NCBI RefSeq assembly: GCF_050436995.1
Contig: NC_134747.1
Location: 11,415,501 to 11,479,500 of the forward strand
DNA: 64,000 nucleotides
Origin: Anticarsia gemmatalis
Taxonomy: Eukaryota; Arthropoda; Insecta; Lepidoptera; Erebidae
Reading direction: 5' to 3'
Shown: positions 58,001 to 64,000 of the stretch, piece after piece
Layout: each line of letters begins with the position of its first letter
Position numbering within the stretch: the first letter of the stretch is position 1
Made by a program: the position numbers and the translations under genes
Notes under the pieces: generated by a model
Told to the model about the DNA's origin: nothing
The model's database searches: none
What the model saw: only the letters and a program-made list of their open reading frames with translations

Positions 58001-58916
58001 CCAAATCACAACAATATGATTTATTTATGTGAAAATTGTTCACTGAATAATAAGAAACATACACGTGTTCATAAAAAAGTTCGCTACTAACAAATAGTAC
58101 AGTAGAATATTTAAATGATGGCCATAAAATAATTGTTATTTTTACACAAGACATGGTTTTTGTTTTAAATTTAACATGGATTTACCATTTAACTTTTGAA
58201 TTCCTGCATCAGATTTCTTAATAGGTATGTTATTTCTTTTCTCAACTTTGTTTCGTCGGCACTGACTTAAATCTTACAGTGTAATAGATTATTAGGTACA
58301 TTTTTTTTTGTGCGATGTTTTTATTATTACCAGATTCTTCTGCATTATTTCGACTGTAAAAATAACCAATTGTCTTCTTCAATTCATTTCCCAGATGGTA
58401 CAATGACGAGACTTACCTCGTGGTGGTAAACATGCGTGACACTGACTACGAGATTGACCTGACCTACTTCGAAAATGTGATTGGTGACGTCAGCGTCGTA
58501 CTGAGAAGCATCCAGTCACCCAAAAATGAAGGGTGAGATTTTAAAATATAATTATTTTGGAAATTTGATAGCCTGTTTGTGATTTGATAGCTGTATTGGG
58601 TGTATTTCTACTAATTCAACTGTTTGAATTACTTTTATATGTACATTTCAGTTCTAATATGTAGTTAAAATAATGTATAAAATTTTTACGAGTGCGATAA
58701 ACTTTGGTCGGTCAAGCATTTTTCTAAAGCCAAGTTTTGCTAGTTGATTCTATTACATTAGTTTCAATTCTTTAATCAACTACCATTCTTTGTATTTTAA
58801 TGTGGGTGTCTTATTTCTACGCATTTAATAATTTCTATTCGTTTTCTTACAGTGATGTTTTCAACGCATCCTCAGTTCCTGTCGTCGGCTATGAAGGAAT
58901 CGTACTCAAGTTGTAA
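49069..58916 (+). CDS. GH13 alpha-glucosidase (maltase) paralogue 2
   Basis: Ten GT-AG exons join into 580 codons plus stop: 49069-49234, 49747-49926, 50337-50494, 50775-50900, 51209-51664, 51968-52075, 52869-53019, 57714-57909, 58395-58532, 58853-58916. The product hydrolyses terminal alpha-1,4-linked glucose from maltose, sucrose-like and short oligosaccharides in this family. The leader (MKAVLLLPLLLVLCSG) is a signal peptide. Landmarks are DQDWWETTIFYQIYPRSF, DSDGDGIGD, region I DLVPNHTS, QPDLNYRNP, region II GFRVDA (nucleophile Asp227), region III MTEVY (Glu301) and region IV GNHD (Asp367), so the active site is complete. Region II continues NC where gene 1 has NH, a change that need not affect catalysis. 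Intron 7 is 4.7 kb because it holds a LINE in the same orientation; without it the intron would be about 420 bp. Intron 8 starts with a 60-bp perfect palindrome. Length equals gene 1. Confidence 0.95.
49448..49470. repeat. (TA)n microsatellite
   Basis: About eleven TA units in intron 1 of gene 2. Confidence 0.8.
50990..51052 (+). repeat. Moth repeat fragment, intron 4 of gene 2
   Basis: Reads tgccactgctgggtcaaggg, then gggtctcctcccgtaatgag and caggccttgagtc. It is the same family as 62887-62945 and, in complement, 46905 and 8290. Confidence 0.65.
52219..52385 (+). repeat. MITE copy 6, intron 6 of gene 2
   Basis: gtaccgagattctctacagt at the left and gtagaaaatcgcgcttcag at the right, with the family core agatgctgatcaaatc and cgatagctagttgtcga. 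It is diverged. Confidence 0.65.
53343..53358 (+). repeat. Target-site duplication of the LINE, 5' copy
   Basis: ttatttaagtacgagt here is repeated exactly at 57616-57631 directly after the LINE tail. A perfect 16-bp duplication indicates a recent target-primed insertion. Confidence 0.85.
53728..54477 (+). CDS. LINE ORF1 protein (coiled-coil RNA-binding type)
   Basis: 249 codons starting at ATG 53728. Residues 10-75 are rich in heptad-like Leu/Ile with Lys/Glu (for example ENKDLKEKVISLEKEIEYM), so a coiled coil that probably trimerises the protein. It is followed by KKNNIIIFGLQEEEE, the start of the RNA-binding fold common to many LINE ORF1 proteins, and later RKNLKDIYITEDYS. The C-terminus is basic (NEKRKRG, then KKQQ). 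It should coat the element's RNA in the cytoplasm. It ends CAA-TAA in the same frame as ORF2, with no other stop between; see the readthrough site. Confidence 0.85.
   Translation: MEDQFEILFEKMKIEMQKQTLELKESITNSVMEKMDEKIKPIIAENKDLKEKVISLEKEIEYMKRDKKKNNIIIFGLQEEEESTTGLIEVVKNIFNKDLNINIGDFEINQIFRIGKKSPGRKPRPVLLSLVNSWKKTEILRVRKNLKDIYITEDYSKEVLEKRKMLQTKLKEERIKGNFAYLRYDKLVVKENNASNEKRKRGEAYSPGDNTQTKKQQVWTPSHTNRRNAFDVMRGRSNSLSCPKADNRQ
54472..54483 (+). promoter_or_regulatory. Candidate stop-codon readthrough site between LINE ORFs
   Basis: The junction reads CAA TAA CAA TTA. A stop followed by CARYYA is the known type I readthrough context of tobamoviruses, which use CAA-stop-CAA-UUA. ORF1 and ORF2 share one frame (53728 and 54574 differ by 846, a multiple of 3). 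The 32 codons after the stop are all sense, and ORF2 has no in-frame AUG until well inside the endonuclease domain. Readthrough would give a 1,260-residue ORF1-ORF2 fusion. That it works here is inference. Confidence 0.6.
54478..57510 (+). CDS. LINE ORF2: AP endonuclease and reverse transcriptase
   Basis: Open from just after the ORF1 stop to TAA at 57510; conventional start positions are missing, since the first in-frame ATG is at 54838, inside the endonuclease (GVGFMIK). Counting from the GTG at 54574, the N-terminal 240 residues are an APE-type endonuclease: LNCRSL, GLSEVRR (catalytic Glu), VMGDFNGQIG, NEIDYV and TDHRLV. The reverse transcriptase follows: HKKGDKGDIGNYRPISL, QAGFR, motif A VDFNKAFD, motif B RGVRQGDPISPKLFS and motif C FADD (residues 710-713). 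The C-terminal region holds RRDRVKLQEI and RGRQTIRWEDDIRKIAGP, typical of RTE-clade enzymes. All catalytic acids are present with no internal stop, so the copy looks competent. The enzyme nicks the target and copies the RNA at the nick in the nucleus. Confidence 0.9.
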   Translation, partial: QLTIGNRETKQHKNIENQTYRNYQPPPSRLVLVGENDHDPLKINNQKKKRNDNDIYIATLNCRSLGTTEKLQELELALDEIKWDIIGLSEVRRLGERIEDHGKYILYHIGETPGLYGVGFMIKRNLAKNIQELRGISERIALLNILLPVDGEEDRIWSIIQAYSPTESNRREDISKIEKFYADLQLTAANESKNLIVMGDFNGQIGTQKTGEEYTVGNHGWGNRSKNGSRLVSFAIENKLSIINSFYKKKPSKKWTWISPNGRHKNEIDYVMSNNLKVFEDLSILRNFNFNTDHRLVRAKLSGTRVKRPRQFHNNMRAIECIGNTDLLLNNLETSLQGREKECISTQEKYTRLLKQLKSQTKKANMTSKTAISFRSKQLLQERKELIQQRKHSNNNNVQKIAELSKKISEQLRKERKAKRFATLKKHIEKTGGIKKALKEMSYKKDWIPNMKNKNRGKTSKRPEILQIATEYYQNLYQSRKGDQVIKEYNSADTDEINTILKEETIKSIETQKLDKAPGSDLVTNELLKITLPVIAPRLTDLFNEILETETIPEDWTKSTIILLHKKGDKGDIGNYRPISLMSNIYKIFSKIILQRITNILDENQPKEQAGFRSNFSTIDHIHTLRQILQKYREYNKTYYIGFVDFNKAFDTLEHEYIWDALERQRVPAKYIRIIKNVYTASTAQVKLESTGNEFPIERGVRQGDPISPKLFSAVLEMIFRNLNWTKNGLNINGVNLNHLRFADDLVLFSEDAETLGLMLQQLSDESAKAGLTMNLTKTKIMTNAQQTVNNEQITVNNEQIEYVTEYIYLGQLISTDNCMEKEIERRIMNTWKRFWSLKEIMKDKDMPMSAKKKVYEICIMPCLLYGCQTWALTELQEHKIKVCQNSIERSILGIKRRDRVKLQEIKMKTKFKNVHTTYRQLKWRWTGHMLRENRDKWTKIVTEWYPRGNKRNRGRQTIRWEDDIRKIAGPVWTRLARDRDAWKSLEEAYVNRQAVPQKHQLPIDNNQVS
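57589..57615 (+). repeat. (TTTTA)n tail of the LINE
   Basis: Five TTTTA-type units at the 3' end, directly before the 3' target duplication. RTE elements often end in such short tandem repeats rather than poly(A). Confidence 0.8.
57616..57631 (+). repeat. Target-site duplication of the LINE, 3' copy
   Basis: Exact copy of 53343-53358. The boundary with the T/A-rich tail is ambiguous by a few bases. Confidence 0.85.
57947..58006. repeat. 60-bp perfect palindrome in intron 8 of gene 2
   Basis: 30 bases (atttggagagaaaattgccg, then cgattttaaa) are followed at once by their exact reverse complement, with no loop. It starts 37 nt after the exon 8 donor. In RNA it would be an almost unbroken hairpin near the 5' splice site. 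A perfect arm match implies a recent origin or active conversion. Confidence 0.9.
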
Positions 58917-58962
58917 TGACCTGTGTAAATAATTTATTGATTGTTTTATGTTTAAGCTGTTG

Positions 58963-58968
58963 AATAAA
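58963..58968 (+). terminator. Poly(A) signal of gene 2
   Basis: AATAAA 47 nt after the stop of maltase gene 2. Confidence 0.8.
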
Positions 58969-59620
58969 TAATGTAAAATATACAACTATCTTTTATTAAA
59001 CCAAAGACCGAGACCGTTTATGACTGTGCTATCAATTTATTAAAAATAAAAGTATCTAACTGCAAAATATAAGCTGTGAAACTGGCTTTTTATATCCTAT
59101 TTCTTAATAGTGGTAACTAAAATAATTAATTACTGAGCTAATCAAAATAATGTCAAAATATTAAGCAATTAAAAAAAAAATCGTTTGCATTTTCCAATAT
59201 TGTTACTTCCTTAGCATCTTGGCAAAGGTGCATTCTGTGCTATTCTAGACACGAGATCAAACTGTATCATATCAAAACATTATTAGATAATCAAGTTTGC
59301 CCGAATAATCTTATCAGATGGTTATTGCTCTCAGCTCGTGATTATCACGCAGTTATGCAACGCACCTTGTTTCTAGGCATAAGGCAATATTAATTTGCAT
59401 TTATAAATATATAAATAACTAGCTTCAACTCACGGCTTCACCGCGTGAAAAGGTTTCCCTGAGTTAATCTTGATTGCAAACTACCGATTTACACATGCAT
59501 TATGTATCTCTTTTTACTGCAAAAGGAGGCCGCAACAAAGAAGGGGAAAGAAAACAAAAACAAAATGAGACAAAAAAAATGTTTGCAAAACAAATCTCTA
59601 GAACAAAAAATGAAACCTTA
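58969..59620. other. Intergenic spacer between maltase genes 2 and 3
   Basis: AT-rich. A fragment at 59420-59465 (taactagcttcaactcacgg, cttcaccgcgtgaaaagg) is the start of an RTE-like short repeat. No gene is seen. Confidence 0.5.
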
Positions 59621-59782
59621 ACTATCACTTATCATAACTCGAAGGATTACATTTCTTAGTAAAAAGAAATCTACTGTCAAATATATCTATTACAAGAGTT
59701 CTTCAGTTATTTATCGGTATTTATCTCTTTATCTGATATCAGTTTGTATAAATATCTTTGATGGGAACATCTGGTGCATTCC
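59621..59782 (+). promoter_or_regulatory. Promoter of maltase gene 3
   Basis: TATAAATA at 59747-59754 predicts a start near 59778. Four GATA-type sites (YTATCW on this strand) lie upstream at 59622, 59629, 59721 and 59729. The pattern matches the GATA-site promoter of gene 2 and suggests shared gut control; this is inferred. Confidence 0.55.
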
Positions 59783-62700
59783 ATGGCTGTTATGGGGTGA
59801 GTATCTGACATATTTTATTTTGTGTTTTAATTATTTTTACCTCATAAAAAACTACGTTAACGAGATTTCTTAAATAAATATTATTAATACAATATAGCTT
59901 TAGTTTAATCGAATAAGTAATAAGAAAAAATCTATTAACGTTTTGATAATAAACCGATAGCAAATAAATAACGAAACATTAATCTGACGTAAAGATATTT
60001 GCGTTTCACTTTCTAGGATCAAAATGCGGTGCATGCTGTTTTTGCCGATGGTGTTGGCGTTGGCACTTAGTGCTAACGCTGACAAAGACCTCGACTGGTG
60101 GGAGACTACTATCTTCTACCAGATCTACCCCAGATCTTTCAAAGACAGCGATGGCGATGGAATTGGAGATTTGAATGGTAAAGTACTCATCAAAAATATA
60201 CTATTACATCAAAATATGACTAAGGTCTGAGACATGCGGAAAATATCTTAGAATGATTCATTAAAATCACGAATTAACCTGTGAAGAAGATCTATTAATT
60301 TTGCTTTGCTTTTTTCTGCAGGAATTACTGAAAATCTTGAGTATCTGAAAGAGATGGGCATTGGAGCTACCTGGTTGTCGCCAATTTTCAAATCACCGAT
60401 GTACGATTTTGGCTATGACATTGCTGATTTTTACGCTATTCAAGACGAGTACGGTACCATGGAGGACTTTGAAAATCTCATGGCAAAAGCCAAAGAATTA
60501 GGTAAGTGACTACGATAAACAGAATCTTTATATAAACGTTCCTCTGAGAAATTATGAATTAAATGAGCGACCACTTAATTTAATAAATTAAGATCCCTTT
60601 GACAAAAAGGTAGTAATTTATCTTCATGATTATAATTTCTTTATAAATTCATAAGCAGGGTTTAATTTACCAAAAAGGTTAACCAAAATCGTGAAAAATC
60701 TTTTGCGATTATTTATAGTAGACTTTTAGCGGCAAAAATAATGATATTCTCAAGAAAAATATTTAAGAGATGCTGACCTTTCTCTATTGTTGATACTTCG
60801 TTGACATTTGCAAGTTCTGCGAGCAATTCTGATTATTGCTTTGCGACTTGTATATGTTTACTGTATGAATAGAAACAAACAAGAAATACAAACAGGAATG
60901 TTTATGTTGTAGATATTAAAGTAGTTTTGGATTTTGTACCGAACCACGGTAGTAATGAAAGTGTGTGGTTTGAGGAGGCGCTGAAAGGGCATGAGAAGTA
61001 CTACGATTATTTTGTTTGGGAAGACGGAGTAGTTGATGACAATGGAAATTTGCAACCACCTAATAACTGGGTAAGTGTACTTTATTTAAACAATCAAATT
61101 GTATGATATTGATATTGCAAAATTTCTTACGTTTCAATTTCTATCTAATTTCAACTAAGTGTCTCATTTGGCGACCTCCGTAGCGCAGTACACGTGGGTT
61201 TGATTCCCACATGACACAATTATTTGTGCGATCCATAAATAGTAGTCACGACTCTTAAATCTAGAAATGTTATACAGGTCAGTGTCTTCCGTAAGAGTGC
61301 CTGGGAGTACAGAGAAGAAGTAGGCAAATACTATCTCCATCAATTCGTCATCGGTCAACCCGATTTGAACTACCGCAATCCCGACGTTGTAGAGGAAATG
61401 AAGAACGTTGTACGTTTCTGGCTGGAAAAGGGAGTCGCTGGCTTTAGAGTTGACGCCATTGCTCATTTGTTTGAAGTAGACAAGGCGCTGTATGGAGGCA
61501 AATACCCTGATGAACCTAAAACTGGTCATACGGACGATCCAGATAACTATGACTACTTAGACCATATTTATACCAAAGATCATGATGAAACCTTTGATAT
61601 GGTATATCAATGGAGGGAAGTTTTTGATGAAATTGGTCAAAAGGATGGTTTGACGAGAGTGATGATGACTGAAGCTTATTCCAGTCCACAACTGACAATG
61701 AGGTACTTTGGTGAAGGTGATCGTGAAGGAGCGCAAATGCCTTTCAACTTCGTAATGATTTCTGATGTCAATGGTGATTCATCCGCTGCCGAAATCAAAT
61801 ATGCTCTGGACAAATTCCTGACATTCAAACCAATTGATAAATTAGCTAATTTTGTGGTAAGTATTATTTATGAAATCTGTAGTTCTGTGTTTCGCTCTTG
61901 TTCTTTTAGTCATTTATTTATTATTTCTTTCTAGGCTGGAAATCACGACAATAGCCGTGTGGCGTCTAGATTCAGTCCAGAATTGGTTGATGGTATCAAC
62001 ATGATATTGCTATTGATGCCTGGTATTGCAGTCACATACATGGTAAGAATTTTGAACGGTATCTGTAGTCTAAGTATAAAATTTAAAATCACTCTTTCTT
62101 TCCATACATATGTGGCTAAAACAATATAAAATAGTAAATGTTTCGGATAAGTGATATAAATAGATCTTTATAAATATTGGAATTTTAGGGTGAAGAAATT
62201 GGCATGGTCGATGGCTACGTAAGTTGGGAAGACACAGTAGACCCTAGCGGCTGTAATACCGATGATCCAATCAACTACTGGAAGTCTTCTAGGGACCCTG
62301 AACGTACACCTTTCCAGTGGAATGCAAACAAAAACGCAGGTAAACATTTTAATCATTTAAATGTCGTCTCTAAAAATACTAGCTGACCCGCGCCACTTCG
62401 CTTGCGTCACATAAGAGAGAACGGGTCATAATTTTCCCTGTTTTTGTAAGATTTTTCGTTGCTACTTCCGTTCCCAATGGGCGTAGCGTGATGTTATGTA
62501 GCTTAAAGCCTCCTCGATAACTGGTCATTCAACCCAAGAATATTTATTCAATTCAAAGCTGTAGTTCCTGAGATTATCGCGTACAAACAAACAAACAAAC
62601 TTCACAGCTTTATAATATTAGTATAGATAAAAGTACTTTCTAACATAAAAAACAACTTTTAGGTTTCTCTGTTGCTGACAAGACCTGGCTTCCAGTAGCC

Positions 62701-62858
62701 GAAGGTTATGAAGAGTTGAACGTGGAAGTCCAGCGTGCAACGGCAAATTCCCACCTAAACATCTATAAGGCTTTGGCTTCTCTTCGCGCTGAAGCCGCCT
62801 TTAGACACGGCAGATACGAATCTGTTGCTTTCAATGATGGCGTTTTTGCTTTTAGGAG
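59783..62858 (+). CDS. GH13 alpha-glucosidase (maltase) paralogue 3, 3' end outside window
   Basis: Exons: 59783-59796 (optional), 60017-60177, 60322-60501, 60913-61070, 61278-61856, 61935-62042, 62189-62339, 62663-62858. Two further exons, homologous to those starting AGATGGTACAAT in genes 1 and 2, are expected after 64000, so the gene is cut only by the window. The usual start would be the ATG at 60024 (signal peptide MRCMLFLPMVLALALSANA). A leader exon with ATG at 59783 joins in frame through GG|GTGAGT and ctag|GATC and would add MAVMGIK before it. Active-site landmarks, numbered from 60024, are complete: DFVPNHGS, QPDLNYRNP, GFRVDA (Asp223), MTEAYSS (Glu296) and GNHD (Asp362). Unlike genes 1 and 2 there is no intron between EEMK and NVVRFW, giving a fused 579-nt exon. 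A secreted, active maltase is expected. Confidence 0.92.
61168..61250 (+). repeat. Short tRNA-derived SINE, intron 3 of gene 3
   Basis: Head gcgacctccgtagcgcagta, then at once the B box gggtttgattccc and the tail acaattatttgtgcgatcc. The A-to-B spacing is shortened compared with the copies at 17270 and 21460, so it is internally deleted. Confidence 0.6.
62377..62632 (+). repeat. RTE-like short repeat, intron 6 of gene 3
   Basis: Starts actagctgacccgcgccact, contains cataagagagaacgggtc, has (caaa)n just before the end agctttataatattagtata. Confidence 0.8.
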
Positions 62859-64000
62859 GTCAGTTTCTATTTTTTTAGTCCATTTCTGTCACACTGCTGG
62901 GCAAGGGTTTCCTCCCAAACGCGGGAGGGGTTTAGCCTTGAGTCTACTATATTTTATTGATCTCTTTTGCATCATCTTGTACCGAGTACCACTACACTGT
63001 GATTAAATTAATCATAGATAAAATACCGATATTTGTAATTCATGTTTCTTGCCGAGTTTATAGATCTTAAAATTTTAATTTCCACTTTCATTTATTCCAG
63101 TAATCCACTTGATTTGTGTCATTATTTATTCACCTCAACCAGTGTTACTGTCTTAACTTTTTGATACCATTTGATTAGGTCACCTGTGCACGTGGCTGAC
63201 CGATGTTTAGAACAGTGAAGTCATACAAAAATATTACTATAATCTTCATGTTATTTTGTTTACCTAATTTTTCCATGACATTATCTGAAACCCAAATACC
63301 TACTTGAGATATATCTATCTTAACTTATAGACATGACATTATTATCAATGGACTAACCACTTGTAAGAATTTTGTTACTATAGACGGTGTTATTGTTTTT
63401 TTGAACGGATATTTCTTGTTGCAATGCGATTACGGATTTTTGATAACATAACTTATGTAATACGGCTTTAAAAAAAACGTTTGTCTTTTGTATACGATAT
63501 CTTGGACATGTAATAACAGAGTTAACAAATTATTTGCGAGCGCTCATAAATGCTTTTTTTTATTGGGTACCAGGTTGCTTCATCTAATTTTCTGAAAGCA
63601 GTACGCTTTGTTTCTTCTGGGGCTATAATATCACACTACCTTTTGCTTTATTAAGCCGCTTTCACGCGAGTGATGATGAATAAACACACACATTTTTACA
63701 AAACAGGTGGTCTAGATGTATACCGAATACGGGAATTAACGCGAACACACATTTTACCTTAAAATGCCACTCGCCGTGGTCTGCCCACAGCCTGCGACCA
63801 CGGCGAGTGCAACCTGCGCCGAAACGTTAGGCATTTTAAGGTAAACTGCGTGTTCGCGTTAATTCCCGTTTTATTTAATACATTAAACATGCAACGCGAC
63901 AGTTTAAAAGTTATGAAGGTGGTCAAGATATTCTAAAAATAGATTTCAACACGTTCTTGCCTAGATTCAATACACAAGGAAATAATATGGTGAAGATATT
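62859..64000 (+). other. Intron 7 of gene 3, running past the window end
   Basis: Begins with the donor GTCAGT. It holds a moth repeat fragment at 62887-62945 (cactgctgggcaagggtttc, ggaggggtttagccttgag) and the foldback at 63726-63870. I found no match for the next expected exon. Confidence 0.7.
63726..63870. repeat. Nested foldback element
   Basis: Outer arms aatacgggaattaacgcgaa and, in complement at the right, gttcgcgttaattcccg, both continuing into tttaccttaaaatgcc. An inner 14-bp perfect pair (cactcgccgtggtc at 63768 and gaccacggcgagtg at 63796) makes a second GC-rich hairpin. A truncated relative is at 31171. Confidence 0.7.

Overview
The window looks like nuclear DNA from a lepidopteran insect, probably a moth. 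It is AT-rich and gene-sparse, with short exons in GT-AG introns. Its interspersed repeats have the lepidopteran look: tRNA-derived SINEs, RTE-like short repeats ending in ttataatattagtat, MITEs and a Tc1-like element. There are no bacterial operons, rRNA genes or CRISPR arrays. All calls come from reading the sequence; no database was searched.

Region 1 (1-34 kb) is mostly intergenic. It holds a dead Tc1-like transposon (4946-6499) and several palindromic or foldback repeats. It also holds a previously unlisted-looking gene at 9831-12890. I rebuilt that gene from eight small exons. The last six introns are all phase 1 and the internal exons are 81, 27, 36, 21 and 60 nt. The product would be a secreted protein of about 164 aa with an acidic Ser-rich segment and a Lys-rich helical part.

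Region 2 (34.4-64 kb) is a head-to-tail cluster of three GH13 alpha-glucosidase (maltase) genes, all on the + strand. Gene 1 (34397-47233, 11 exons, 580 aa) is intact but has lost the catalytic nucleophile: the Arg-x-Asp of region II reads Lys-x-Asn. Gene 2 (49069-58916, 10 exons, 580 aa) and gene 3 (59783 or 60024 to beyond the window end) keep all three catalytic acids. The likely picture is two working secreted or midgut maltases plus one catalytically dead paralogue kept as a full-length protein. Exon boundaries are shared, except for one extra intron in gene 1 and one missing intron in gene 3.

Intron 7 of gene 2 carries a full-length, apparently intact RTE-type LINE (about 53359-57615) with a perfect 16-bp target duplication. 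Its two ORFs share one frame and are split only by a single UAA. That stop sits in CAA-UAA-CAA-UUA, which matches the tobamovirus-type CARYYA readthrough context, and ORF2 has no early AUG. This suggests that the endonuclease/reverse transcriptase is made by stop-codon readthrough.

Intron 6 of gene 1 holds a roughly 2.2-kb element with terminal inverted repeats. Its interior is CpG-rich, with a promoter-like block and a first-exon-like ORF that may be captured host sequence.
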